A DNA stretch of 64,000 nt. Source: Druceiella hillmani. Taxonomy: Eukaryota; Arthropoda; Insecta; Lepidoptera; Hepialidae. The translations under genes and the position numbers were made by a program. The stretch's first letter is position 1. Each line of letters starts with the position of its first letter. Shown here in pieces: positions 36,384-49,824 of the stretch. A model generated the notes under the pieces. The model was not told where the DNA came from. It ran no database searches and worked only from the letters and a program-made list of their open reading frames with translations. The stretch covers positions 22,765,001-22,829,000 of the forward strand of contig JAYKKI010000027.1 of assembly GCA_039881145.1 (NCBI GenBank), read 5' to 3'.

Positions 36384-37349
36384 TTCATTATTTTTTAGAT
36401 TTATTTTAATTTTAAAAAAGTATTTCCTTAATTTTGAATAATTATTTTATTTTACATAATTATTGTTGCCATTGCAACTATACACGACTGTCAAGTTTCA
36501 TAATGACACAACAATTAGAAGTGCATGAAATTTAGTTTCCTAAATTCCACTACGTAGTTACATACAAGTTTAATTAAAGCTTGTTAAAAACCAATGGAAA
36601 AAATTTGCTTTAGTGATTATACGACAGTTGGCTTTGAAAGGAGAAACTTAGTGAAAGTCATAGTAATATTGTCACCTAATAATGACTATAAATAATTATA
36701 CTACAAAATAAATTTCTGGTAAAATTTTGAAGTCGCCCTTTCATAATGTTATAAAACTAGAATAGGAGACTCATAAAATTCATGTCTAGATTTCATTTTG
36801 TCAAGATTTTTGATTTTTAAAATTCAAGTTTCCTATTATTTAGCCAGTTCTCTTAATTTTGGTTGACAAATATGCAAATTTCAATAATCTGGATTGATTA
36901 CATAATATAATATATAGTCTAGCTATATTTTTGACTGCTCAAAAATTGAGTTTATTTTTTACTGATTCAGATATTAAATTCTTGAATAACTATGCTGTTA
37001 AGTCAATGATAAGAGAAGTGTAGATTATTTTAGTGTAACGTATATTCATGTCATATGAAATGCGAAAATTTTGCAGATCCTCTTGGAATTCAAGGCTGTG
37101 AATTGGAAAAAAATTAAGCAACTATCGGATGAAGTCATGACAAGAAATGAAAAATGATTTCTATAAAATTGATTAAACTATCTTGTAACAACGTAATTTT
37201 TTGAACCGAAACCCATGTTTCATACACAATACATTTTCGTAATATTCTAATAATTTCTTTTCAGGGTTGTTTATTGCTAACATCATAAATGTTTGTATTG
37301 TATTTGTTATGTATTCGTGCCTTAACCATTAAATCAATCTTTACGAATT
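36384..37349. other. A+T-rich, no feature seen
   Basis: No motif-bearing frame, recognised repeat or RNA gene. Confidence 0.55.
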
Positions 37350-38094
<745 letters not shown>

Positions 38095-38420
38095 TACAAG
38101 TAGGTACCAAGCATCGGAAGGAGACCCTCATACAGGCAGCTGTATCCCGGAAAACAGAGGTCGTGGAAATATTTGTATCACCATGGGATGTGGCGCTCTG
38201 CGATTTATGTTCTGTCTAGCACTTTTTATTTATTTTAGGCGATCCTTTAGTATGCATTAGATCTTTTAAACATCGTTTGTTTTTTTTCCCGCCTTTAGTA
38301 TGGCTCATTCCATATTCATGCAATGTGCTGTATGTCGTGAATATGGAATTGATTTTAAGTTTTCAATGACATGCTTTGAGATATTTTTAATCTATTTTGT
38401 ATTTGGTATATGTGCATTTA
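38095..38420 (+). repeat. LR fragment around a B-core
   Basis: It starts at AAGTAGGTACCAAGCATCGG. It retains AGAGGTCGTGGAAATATTTG, CCATGGGATGTGGCGCTCTG, TTATGTTCTG and a GAATTGATTTTAAGTTTTC block, all in LR order. The first half of the B-core is rearranged. Sequence on both sides is not LR. Confidence 0.65.
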
Positions 38421-39420
38421 ACTTATTTGCTTAAATATGAGCTAAAAATGTTAAAAATAATGTATGGGTAAGCACAAATGAATGATCACGAGATGATAAG
38501 AATAAACAAGAATCGGGGAAACTTTTTAAGAGGTTAAAATTTAATTCACGATTGAATAATCAACATAATAGGAAATGTAAAGTAACAAAAATACGAGTGT
38601 AAATTGAAACTGTTTTGGTAAAATATTGTTTCCACAAATAAGTAAATTCTCAAACATTACTACCGGCTAAGGTTTTTAATTGATGAAAATATAAGTATTC
38701 AATTGAAACTTTTACGGCAAAATACTATTTCTAAACATTAATAAATTTGTAAAACATTGCTACCCTTAGGGATTTTGAAGTTGGTTGCAAATCGAATGTG
38801 GTACTCATGTGTACTCTGTCTGGTTGCGCATTTACGTGAGAGTAAAATAGAGAAGCGATTTGCAAGTATCAAAGCATCATTTTCGACGTACATACTACAT
38901 TTAAATAAATACATACACACATAAAAATATCTTACCTTCTATCGGCTTCATAGTCGTAGTCGGGGAAAAATATCAGTAATCATATTAAATTTATTTACTC
39001 TGTGGTATAGAATCTATAATAATGGTGCTTAGCGGAAAATGATAAGCACCATCTATAGTATAGATGGTGCTTATCATTTTCCGAGTGGAGCTATGGTTGC
39101 TAAGACTAGATTTTTATTGAAATTTACGACTTTTTTAAATTTTGTTGCTGCTATTTGATTAACAGTGGTGAATTGGTATCTAAGGAAAGGAAGATTGAAA
39201 TATACAAGTCTATTTTCTTTATTAAATATATAATTTTATTTAGTTTCTCTTTTTGTTTATTTTTTTGTACATCTCATAATATTTTTTATTAATCTACCCA
39301 TTTTCTTTATTCCTTTTTTACTTACGTAAAGATAAGACAAACAAGTTCAAACAACCTGAGTTTATTGCATATCACTCTATCTGAAATCACCTGCTGATTC
39401 TATCAATATATTTTTGTCAC
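38421..39420. other. A+T-rich, contains a perfect palindrome only
   Basis: Apart from the palindrome at 39033-39083, nothing was recognised. The minus ORF 38738-38920 has no motif. Confidence 0.5.
39033..39083. repeat. Perfect 25-bp palindrome, 1-bp spacer
   Basis: The left arm (39033-39057, beginning CGGAAAATGATAAGC) and right arm (39059-39083) are exact reverse complements. It would form a strong cruciform or hairpin. Confidence 0.97.
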
Positions 39421-39920
39421 TGTTTGTGACCAATGGAACCATTAACGATGCGATGCAATCAGATACGATGAATATATTCTTCAGCATTGAAGAGTTGTTA
39501 TCACCACCATCACCGTCATATCACCTCAGCTGAGATTTCTGACCGAAGAACTCATCAAAGCAAATCAAATGTACGTTCTTTTTGGAAAATTTGTTTAAAC
39601 TGCTCCTCACCATTAAAGATTACTGTCACCACCTTTCGCCTCCATTATCAGAACTTCTCTACTACTTGCGACTAAAAAAATCGTCCAACAACAAAAATTA
39701 GACGAACGCAAACAGAATTAATTTACTCCTCGCCATTAAGGAGTTTCTGTCATCATTATCAGGCGTGAGACTATTGTTACTATCATTGTGAGACTATTGT
39801 TACTATTTGTGACCAATTAACTCGTCAGAATAAAGAAAATGAGCCCTAAATTTATGGATCTACTTCTTACTTGGGGAGTTCTGTCATCGCCTTCTAGCTT
39901 TGTCATTAGACGCTGACAAC
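39421..39920 (+). repeat. Degenerate tandem repeat, about four units of 113-142 bp
   Basis: Units start near TTTGTGACCAA (39424), TTTCTGACCGAA (39536), CTTGCGACTAAA (39664) and ATTTGTGACCAATT (39805). Each ends in a CTCCTCACCATTAA or GGAGTTCTGTCATC-like block. A 19-bp motif, GTGAGACTATTGTTACTAT, is itself doubled at 39765 and 39788. This stretch is less A+T-rich than its surroundings. The frame at 39487-39675 is not conserved between units. Confidence 0.55.
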
Positions 39921-40299
39921 CATCTGTAATTGAAAATATATTATATTCTCATCCATCAAAGCGTTGATTAGAACATCTCTGGAATTCACTATCACATCCT
40001 GATCTTATTTACACGGGACCTCTTTGAAAGAATGTAAATAATATCAGAAACAAAACAAAAAAAAATATTTTATGAAAGTTAATCAACACGTCTCGGAGTT
40101 AAACCTGTACTTCCATGAAAAAAGTATATATGTACGCTTCGAACTGACAATTTCCTACTTGTTTGAAGTCTGTTAAATATAAGACAAAAAGCAAAAAACC
40201 CTTAAAATAAACCAAAGCTAAAAAAGAGGAGAAGAATATTTTCCAAAAATTTCATGAGTCCTTCATCCTTTTTTACACCTTTTTTTACAAATTTTTTTT

Positions 40300-40349
40300 A
40301 CGTGAATACTGAACTAAAAAAACATCCTTTTTTAGTTCCGTATTCACGT
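40300..40349. repeat. 22-bp palindrome, 6-bp loop
   Basis: ACGTGAATACTGAACTAAAA (40300-) and its complement at 40328-40349 have one mismatch. Confidence 0.9.
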
Positions 40350-40384
40350 TAACCGCACTGTATTTTTTGATCATAATTATAATT

Positions 40385-40660
40385 ATGTGAATGAGTAATT
40401 GAATAAGGAATATTGTGATGTCATTTTGTTTGAGCAGTTGTAATACAAAAGATATGATGACTGCATGAATACCGTAATTTATTATTATATTTTAAGTAGG
40501 CGTAAAAACATTTTTTTATAAACCAATAATAAATTTTATAAAATCAATATTTCTCCTAAGTAACAATTAGTAGGAAATGCATAACACAAATATATACTGT
40601 AATGAAATATTTAACATATCGATGAGAAAACTCAAGGGGAATATAAATAGGAAGCAGTTA
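40385..40660 (-). mobile_element. Relative of 20340-20540 lacking the coding part
   Basis: It shares GTAATACAAAAGATATGATG, ATACCG, TATTATTATATT, TAAGTAGGC and AACAATTAGTAG blocks in order with 20395-20530. It then jumps to sequence resembling 20960-20990 (ATATAAATAGGAAGC). The roughly 410 bp holding the Cys-rich coding relic is absent, as in an internally deleted element. Confidence 0.55.
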
Positions 40661-41249
40661 CGTGCAAAATATCTGATATCGGTAATATTTGGCTTCCCTA
40701 AAATAGTAGTTGTATTCCAATCTGATACCCACTGACGAAACGACTATATGAAATACATAATTAAGCTTTCGAAATAATTTTTACGGTATCCATTATAAGG
40801 CCATTAAACATCATTCACAAATCGAATTAGAAAAAAGTCTTGTCTTACGTAAGCCATATAGCAAAATTTCGTAGTCTAAATAAATTTGAAAATCATATGT
40901 GTCTGAAGTCCGTTCTTCGTTTCCCTTTCCTTATGTTCTCTATTTAATATGTTCCATGTCTTTCTTAAGTCTGTCTATTCATCTCGTCACTGTACACAGC
41001 TTTACATATATCGTGTTTCTTGCATTTTTTTCTTTTCAGTTTTGCATCTATTTCAGCATTTTTTGTAAGACCCAATATGACACATGTGTTGTATTTTCAG
41101 TCAGCTAAAATACCACATGATGTTTTAGTGGACTGGAAAATATTACTTTTTTAGTAATTGGTCTGACGTGGTTTTATATTGAATACATTACGTAAATATA
41201 CAACTTTTAATTAGTATTTTTTGTGTTCAGAGTAATACGTATGTATTGT

Positions 41250-41310
<61 letters not shown>

Positions 41311-41749
41311 CGCACATATATTATTTTTTGAACTATTTGCCATCTTAATGCAACTTAGAAGAAAAAGACAAAAGTAAAGGCATATAAAAGAGAAACTTTA
41401 AGTTATAGGGGGTAGTAATAATTTACATAATGCATATCCCCTCCCTTCACCGAACGACACAATTTTCCTCTTTGTTCGTTCCTATTATCTTCTAATATAG
41501 CCCTTGTATAAGTATATAGTTTGAGCATGTGGCATTACAAAACGTTATATTTCGTAATTTTTCTGTAAGGAAGTGCTACTTATAATAATGGTGGGCGTAA
41601 TAGGTAATATGAAGATGTCGTTCTAAATTATATATATTATATAATATTAAATATATTGTATATATGTAAATTTATATTAAATAAGGTATTAAACAATTCA
41701 TTGCGATGTTATTTTTTATCAATTAAATATATTAGACTGGTATATCTTT
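40661..41749. other. A+T-rich, (TA)n at 41251-41310
   Basis: It contains a (CA)(TA)n(CA) microsatellite at 41251-41310. The ORF at 40899-41108 is hydrophobic but unsupported. Confidence 0.55.
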
Positions 41750-42860
41750 CATATGCTTAAGGAAAATAACTCGGTTGATATATGTTATTAGTTTTTATGT
41801 CATTGTATTGTATTTTGATTGTATGTCATTAATTTTTACTGAAAAAAAAATTATTTAATTAATTGTTATATAGAATACCAAATAAGCTAGATATTTTAGA
41901 TTGCATGTTAAAAGACCGTTGTCATGAAAGCCTAGCCAAGTGAAGTCGCGAGTAAAAAAACAACCACCAATTGTAGGGAGAAGTATTAATAAATATATAT
42001 TTTTTATTTTAACGGTGTTTTCATATAAAATTTCACTATTAAACTGAAAGATCTATAATATGAAGTAATACACAGGTGTTTGCACTTTGGTCTCATAAAA
42101 CCATCATTTAATGAAAATGTATTTAAATTATGAACATTTCAATTAAAATTAATGAACATTTCGTTAATGCTCAAGTAAATTGATAAAATTATCTTACTCA
42201 CATGTTTCATTGAAATTAGTTCAGATATAAACCTTAATCTTTAGTCCATAAAATTTTTCATTTAATATTGATAAAAAAGTTTTTTTTGTTCGCTATCCAG
42301 AGAAGAAAAACGATAATGTTAACTTAAGTTCCACAATTTTTGAGCCTAACTTATGATTATAGTTATTATAAGTGGCTAAGGATTTTTTTTAGATTAGTTT
42401 AAATTTTATCTCCATAGTCGTAGACATGACCGTGAGACACGGCCTAGATGTAATACATTTGGAAACTTATTCCAAGTGCCTCGATTTATCGGTTCATGTA
42501 CTGGGTAGTAAATTTATTTTCATTACGTTTCATAATTACTGATAGCGTAGTTAACAATTTTCAGATTGTAGTTTTTAGTCGTGTCATTTAAATACCAGAA
42601 CTGAAGGATTGAGTAATGACACTACCAACACAGGCAGTGAAGTCAAGTTTTTTGATAAGTATAAGGATCAGAAATATGTAAGTTTCAGGGGTAAATTTTG
42701 TCATACATATTATTTCTATAATATGACAAAGAACAAACCGTATAAAATAGTTTGATTCGTCATTTCAAGAATACACATTGATAATAAATTTCCAAATTAT
42801 GAACATAGTTCAAAATTATTTTTAAAATTTTGTTCAAATCTATTGAAAATATTTATCAAC
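41750..42860 (+). repeat. Segment D2, paralogous to 22205-23420
   Basis: Shared blocks include AAGGAAAATAACTCG, AGATATTTTAGATTGCAT, ATAAACCTTAATCTTTAGTC and ATCGGTTCATGTACTGGGTA. It is non-coding in both copies. Confidence 0.75.
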
Positions 42861-44589
42861 AATATCACAGAAAAAAATTAAATAAAATGATTTTACTCAT
42901 TAACAGGTAAACACAAATGGATATTTTCTTTTAAAATAGAGGCAGCGCTATATTCTTATATTTAATGAAAACGTAGATATTATGCTAACCACTGAATTTA
43001 CAATCTAAAACTTTCCATTCAACTCTGGGAAAGTGGATGCAATGAGGCTTATTTAATTTACGTACGGCTGGTTGGCTGGTTCCGATCAAACTTATAATTC
43101 AATACTGAACTCGCCGCAGCCTTGGAAATATACTATTGATTGAATTTATTCGGCAAATTATTGGATCGAAACTATAGTTTATACATATAAAAAAAATTAT
43201 TGTGTAATTATTTATATATTTTAATACAAGGTATTAATACAACTCGTTATTTGTTCGGTATCATTAGTACCTCGGTTGTAGTTTATGTTTACACAACGCA
43301 ATTTTTATAATAAAAAAGTTCTGGTAATGCGGTCTTGAAATTTTTATCACATTTTTCTAAGCGATTTTTATTTGAGTGGGGGCACAATGCTTTTAGTGAG
43401 TTTTCTATAATTTTTTTAATGGAAGTTGACGTTATAAAATCAATTTTATATTTTTGAAGTCGCGCATTAATAAGCTTTTGCTGGATATCCTAGACAAGAA
43501 ATTCGAAAATTTTTTTTCATTTATCTCCAAAAACATATTAACAAAATAAAAAAAAAATGTCCTTTATAATTGGACTTAGTACTTTATGTATCCCTTTGAA
43601 AATTTCAATATAAAATTTTTAGAACCTTGAGAGTTTTTGAGTTATTAATGTTAGAAATAAAATTTTTACAGAGTAATTTTGAAAAAAATTAGTTAATATA
43701 ATTAAAAAAATGAGAACTCCTCGTTGAGTATATTTTTATTTTTTAAATGTGGGCAATTCCAAAATTAAATTATAGGTTTTCACAAAATTAAAAAAAAAAG
43801 ATTTCATTTTACGTAATGAATTTTTATTTTTTTATGGTGCAGAACAAAAGTAAAATAGAGCAACAATTTTCTATTCTTTTTATATTTTAAATTGTGTTAC
43901 TACATATTTCATAAGAAAATCTACGTAGACCGATATATAAGTATATTATTTTAATTAATATATGATTTTGCAAAATTTATATTTCAATCGGTTTGTTAGT
44001 TTTTGAGCTTCTAGCATTTAATTAAAAAAATAGAAGTTTTGTTTTACAAATATAAATAATTATTATGTTTTCAAAATTAATCCTTTTCCCATAGAATAAA
44101 GTTTGATTACCAAGTGTTGTAAATAATCGAATTCACATATAAAAAAACTCATTAAATATTCTGACGTCGCACTCAAAACTTTTAGTTCTAGTGTCTTAAT
44201 TTATGTTCTAAACTACTAAAATATATTCGATTAATAAAATGAATATATTACTAAAATGAGCATATAACGTTTAAGCTAGTAAATGGTGTACTTGAGCTGC
44301 TTTAGTAAACCATGTATTTTGCCTTCCCTATAATTACCGACGAAATTAAAAGAAAAAGGTTAAAGTGTTGAGAAAATGACGGAAAGACTTTGCTCTGGAA
44401 GATCGAGTTACTACCCTACTATTTCTTTTAGGAAATTAATCCAGTACTGCAGAATGATGAATGTTTGTTTACTTTCGATTTATGAGAAAATCAGAGCAAA
44501 ACGTAAATATAATTTAATTCTCCTTTACCCCAATATTACTGTAGCTCAAATCGCCAGACAAAGAAATCATTTTTCAAAATACCTTCAAC
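42861..44589. other. A+T-rich, no feature seen
   Basis: No recognised motif or repeat copy. The ORF at 44376-44648 (90 codons) runs into foldback copy g and is not supported as a gene. Confidence 0.5.
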
Positions 44590-44830
44590 GTAGAATTATT
44601 TACAATATCAACGAATTATTTCTACTTTCTTTAAGTTCTTTACCATGACCTAGGTTTCGTTGTATTACAACATCTTCAGGTTGGCTACTAGCAAAGATTT
44701 TTGCTAATAGCCCACCTGAAGATTATTTGTACTTTCTTTAAGTTCTTTACCTAGGTGGTAAGTTCTTTACTTAAAGAAAGTACAAATAATACTATATCAT
44801 GTAGTTTCATTTAATTGTGAAAATTAGTTT
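44590..44830. mobile_element. Foldback element FB, copy g
   Basis: It contains GACCTAGGTTTCGTTGTATT, a hairpin of CTTCAGGTTGGCTACTAGC with its near-complement, and a second inverted repeat, TATTTGTACTTTCTTTAAG (about 44725) with its complement near 44780. It ends GTAGTTTCATTTAATTGTGA. The nested palindromes suggest repeated foldback copying. Confidence 0.7.
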
Positions 44831-45689
44831 TTGTTAAGAAAAAACAATACATGAGGTACATCCACATGACTGCGTCTAAACGATCGGGTAATTTAAAAAT
44901 ATGAAATTCATTAAATTTTTTTTCATGTCATGGTACTTCAAAAATATTCTACAAGAATGATAGGATGAACGAAGTTATACAAAGCACAAGGATTTTTTTT
45001 TAAAATTTGTTTTTCAATTTCAATATTATGTAACACTTTGTTAATATCGTTCTTGCAAGCCCGCTTAAATTTGAATGAACTTTTATCATTTCCGTACTTT
45101 AATAATAAAAAAATAGTTTAAAATCATACCTACCCTTCTATAAACATCAGTTTTAAATAAGTACTGAGTTAAATCTATTCCGATTAAATCATAGAGCAAA
45201 AATATATCATTATTAAAAAAAATCAAACCTATTTAAAAAACTGAGCTTTAAGTTTTCTAAAATGGAGCTTTTTTTATTGAAAAACGTCAGTGTAATTGAG
45301 GACGATTTGTAACGATTATTTGCATTAATAATGTTATTGCAATTTCGCAATTTCATACAAATCCCAAATTATTACTGTATATTTATATTTTAATGTTTTT
45401 GATAAATGCGTTTCTAGTAAATGCATTTTAAATATTATAAGCTTGAAGGGAAATCATTATTAACTCTTGTATTTAATATTTCCCAAATATTATATATTAT
45501 TTATTTACCCTTCTGTGAAAAATTACGCTCGAATTTTATTACTATTTATTATTTAAAATTTCTTAAATTTAGATTTATTTAGTAATAATCAAAAATTACT
45601 TAAATTTAGAAAACTTTTAATAAAAAAATGACTATCATTAATATATATTTTTAAGTACAGTTTGTGTAATGGTGGAATGGGGACATTTA
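44831..45689. other. A+T-rich, no feature seen
   Basis: Low-complexity sequence without recognised motifs. Confidence 0.6.
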
Positions 45690-45784
45690 CCCATATTTAT
45701 TATTTATAGCGTGCGCTTAGTTTATCTCTGTGCAAAATTTTTTATTTTATTTTTCAACGAATACTGATTTTAACTTAATCCAAA

Positions 45785-45912
45785 ATTGATAAATTAAATA
45801 TCGATTCAACTCAGCGATTACTGTTTTAATTGGGATGCTGTCGGTGCGGATGAAAGAATCATTGACCTAATTGGATTTGCATTGAGTAATTCCTTTCTTC
45901 ACAGTGCACTTG
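45785..45912 (-). repeat. Reversed G-core in E1
   Basis: The plus strand carries GACCTAATTGGATTTGCATT, the complement of the G-core centre. On the minus strand the same frame as the LR copies is open and reads LNANPIRSMILSSAPTASQ. The POU-type octamer is intact. Confidence 0.7.
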
Positions 45913-46038
45913 CAGAGATCTAATTTCCTTTCGCTGAGTGTATTTGAGCAAAAATTAATAATATTGTACCACAAACAGTATTCGAGAAATATAAAAATAG
46001 TTCGATTATTGCGTATGCTTTAAAATTGATTTAATTGT

Positions 46039-46040
<2 letters not shown>

Positions 46041-46098
<58 letters not shown>
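46041..46098. repeat. (TA)n microsatellite in E1
   Basis: About 29 TA units. E2 has a shorter tract (56708-56739) at the same place, so the tract predates the duplication or sits at a prone site. Confidence 0.98.
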
Positions 46099-46103
<5 letters not shown>

Positions 46104-46149
46104 ATTTTTAATGTATTTCTATTTATGTTTGATCTGAATTTAATGTTAA

Positions 46150-46208
46150 AACTGCTTTCTCATTACACGAAGGTGCGATATGTACCTTCGTGTAATAAGA
46201 AAGCAGTT
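46150..46208. repeat. 25-bp palindrome, 9-bp loop, absent from the paralogue
   Basis: AACTGCTTTCTCATTACACG with AAGGT (46150-46174) pairs with 46184-46208 with one mismatch. In E2 (about 56879-56903) only the left-arm equivalent (AGTTGCTTTTTCATTGCACT) exists, so the right arm is a derived inverted copy. Confidence 0.9.
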
Positions 46209-46690
46209 ACACAAACATGTATTTTTAACATCACTCATTACCTTTTCTTTTTTATGAAAAAAAAACAATTTTTTTAAGATCTTCTATATTATATTAGTTA
46301 GGTGAATACTGAATTTGCCTAAGTGCTTGTTAATTTATTAGTAAATTTAAATCGTTGTGTCCATGTCTAATAAAAGCATTAGGATAATGGCTGGATACAT
46401 ACGTAATGGATCTACGTAAAATATGTATAAATTTATTTGTAAATGTTTATGTAATCTCTAATAATCAATATAAAAATAAGTATGAAAATTCCTATGTTAT
46501 TTTCAAGATATTAGGTATTAAAAGGGCTCCTTACTCACGTATCACATTAAATGGCTTAAAGTGAAGAGGTTTTCAAATGTATATGTATTTGCATATAAAT
46601 ATATGTGTGTGTGTGTATTTAAATAATATATAAGATTTTGCTTTATATGGAACGTGTTTAAGCATATTTTAGCTGTAAAATTGGTTTGTT

Positions 46691-49080
46691 TACAAACATT
46701 TTCTTTTGAAATGGCATTGAGTACAGTAAATACATTTTATACGCCGTGGTGTGGTATTTTTATTAGTTAGTTAATGTTATAACTACTTTTCCTAAGACAA
46801 ATAAATGATGAATTTCATTTTATTCTTATTGGCCCAAAGTGTATCATAAATGGGTGATATTTAAAATTTTCACAATTTTAACTCTCTGGGTCCGTCCTAA
46901 TAAAATAAAATACGTTTTGTTATTATCATAAAATAATTCGCTGCCAAATGCTTAAAAAAATTAGTCAAACGTTATGAATAAATTTTAGCCTTATGTCTAT
47001 TGAATCATTTAAGCCGTTCGTAGTAATTAGGACTTTATTCATATTGCCTACGTATTGTATAAAACGATCAAATATAATATATTATAATTAAAATATATTA
47101 TAATTAATCGTTATTTAACATATTTCCCGGATATTAATTATTTTGCCAACTACTGTTGAAATAATGGGATATCCTAACAGCAGTGAAAGGGTAAGATGGA
47201 TAAGGAAAATAAAAGAAAAACGCAATTGCATCGATAAATTACTCACAAATTGTCTTTGCATAACTATTCGTATATTTAATGACATGGGTTAGTAATGATT
47301 CGTTAACGTATATTGTTAAAAGTATAACTCCGTATTGATATTTTAATTATAAAAAAGCTTAGTTAAAATATTCGCATTGATATTCTGACGTTACCCTTGA
47401 CACAATTTTTTTGAAGACGCGATTGTTTCGAAAAGCACAAATATCAAGACGTTAAAAGAAAATAATCACAAATATGACTCTCTAACTTTAAACTTTTATT
47501 TCAAAGCTGTTTTTCATTATTATAAAAGATCCAGACGAGATTCGGTACTCATAATTTAAATTTAAATGTACAAAAACTATTCTATTTAAGATTTAGAAAA
47601 CCTTTCTTTACCTCTAATGATGAAATTTAATAAATGTATGTATAATCGAAGCTTCCATTACAATATGTAATATAAATTTAAAACCACATTGTCCAGAGAA
47701 TATAATATTACGGGCCATATACAAAAAACAATAACTCCAAAATACATTACGAAAACAACATATAAGGACACGTTTCTGTTAAATATATATGTGGAGGTTA
47801 AATTAAATTTTCCTGTTATATATTCATTTAAAACACCCCAATGTTCATATGCTTGAATGATAGATTGAGCTCGCCTTATTTTGTAAATGACTGCTTCCGG
47901 TGTTATGAAATAATCAAGTCTTTACAGATTTGCGATTATATATTCTTTCTATAGGTTTATAAACTTTATAAATTATTAATGATGCCGATAAAACTTTCTC
48001 TTTTAAACCACTTGAGTTTGATAATTATTACATAGTTTTTTTTAAACTTTTATATAAAATTCATAACTTCCCGACGAACGTTGATTGTTCCTAACAGCTT
48101 TAGAATCAATTAATTAATTATGTAGTTACGAATTGCCACGTTCAACATGTTATTTCTGATTTCTTGTTCAATCTATTCATTAGATACTATTTTATTTATA
48201 AATGCAAGTTGGTACATAAACATTTTAACTACTTCTGTGGCAAAACCACATATATCTTTTACATGTTCTACTAATATTTAGATTTCAAAATTTCTTCAAA
48301 TATAAGAATTTTTCGCTCCCAATATTTCTTTAGATAACATTGAATGGTAAAGTGAAATTGTTTATAAAAAGTAAAAAAATCGTTCTCATTTATGGTTTTT
48401 AAAATGAAGAGGGTAGAAAATGTATGTAGCATTTAAAATAATAATTAATTATTTATCTCCCTTGTAACTTTACTTCTAAATAAATTTATTTTAATTTTAT
48501 ATTAATTTAATATCATTTAGTTTCTGTAAGAATTATGACATTAAACCTTTTATAAAGAATAACAAAATAAATTCAAGGTTCATGATAAAATCTCTAAACC
48601 TAAAGAAATGTTTATTAAAAAGGAAATTTTTTAACAAGACAAATGCAAAAGCTAACTTTATTTTATAACTATTTTTTAATAAAGATGAGAACAAAATCAA
48701 TTTTGAAATAAAAGTCTTACATTTATTACCGAATAAACACAACAAATAATAAAATTATTTACCTTTATTCACTAATTATTTATTGGTTAATAAACGAGTC
48801 TTGCTGTCAGAGTTTGAAGGCCCTCGATATTTACATGGCTGACGAAATCCTATTTACATGGGTGGTGCAAATTATCTAGTAATAACTAAAATAACTCAAC
48901 CGTGAATTCTTTATTAAATATATTGCCTTATATCTTTTAAACATAAACTATTGAAATAAAAGCTTCATAAATACTATTCAACGAAATTTACCTATTGTCG
49001 TTCTTTGCAGTGTATATTGAAATACCTCTACCTTTTTATTCGATAATTAAACACACAAACTGCTGTTTAGTCGCGTATGA

Positions 49081-49119
<39 letters not shown>

Positions 49120-49767
49120 ATATTACACATATTGAGTGATTTATTTTTGTAATTACTTGCAAACTTTGTCATTAATAGTTGTGTGCGTTCTCTTCAACTA
49201 TAACACAAAACGGCAATATGTGTTATTACTATTTTGTGATATCCACTATGTCTATTGATTAATGAGTTCATAATATACTATCACTTTCAAAATAACAACG
49301 AAACCAAAAGTTCGAACAGACAGTACCAGACGCGTGACCAAGTTAGAGACGTTTGTCGGTATAGATTTCTCTTGTTGTCATTGCTCTCTCCTAGTAACTG
49401 TTTTTTTAGGTTTTAGCATCAGAGGTCGAATGTATACCAGCATTAGCAGATTATATTAATTATAGCTATATTGGGCGAAATCAAAATTGATGCAATTTAT
49501 TATGTGAAGAGTTTTTCTTGAACTTTTTGTAACAAACTTTTTTAATATGTAGAATAACATTATTTTAACCAAAATAACAATCACAAGATATATACCTCAG
49601 TACTTTATTCGTCTAAGTGGTGTTTATTGCCAATTGTTTATAAATAAGTAAATTTTGTTATTTCACATCTAAACAATTTACAATTTCAAATTTATTAAAT
49701 GGATCTAGTATTTCACAAATACGTCAATAAATTATAAATAAATATACATATACACACATGTTCACAC

Positions 49768-49824
<57 letters not shown>

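Larger units (their letters stand above)
45690..46690. repeat. Segment E1, paralogous to 56370-57440
   Basis: Shared in order with E2 are GCGCTTAGTTTATCTCTGTG, the reversed G-core, TTGCAGAGATCTAATTTC, GAAATATAAAAATAGTTCGA, a (TA)n, then AGTGCTTGTTAATTT and AGATATTAGGTATT. No gene is recognised. Confidence 0.8.

Noticed and set aside
39487..39675. ORF with a His cluster (HHHHRH)
   Set aside because: It lies in a degenerate tandem repeat whose other units do not keep the frame.
40899..41108. Hydrophobic 69-aa ORF resembling a small membrane protein
   Set aside because: T-rich DNA yields Phe/Leu/Ser-rich frames by chance; there is no conserved copy or other support.
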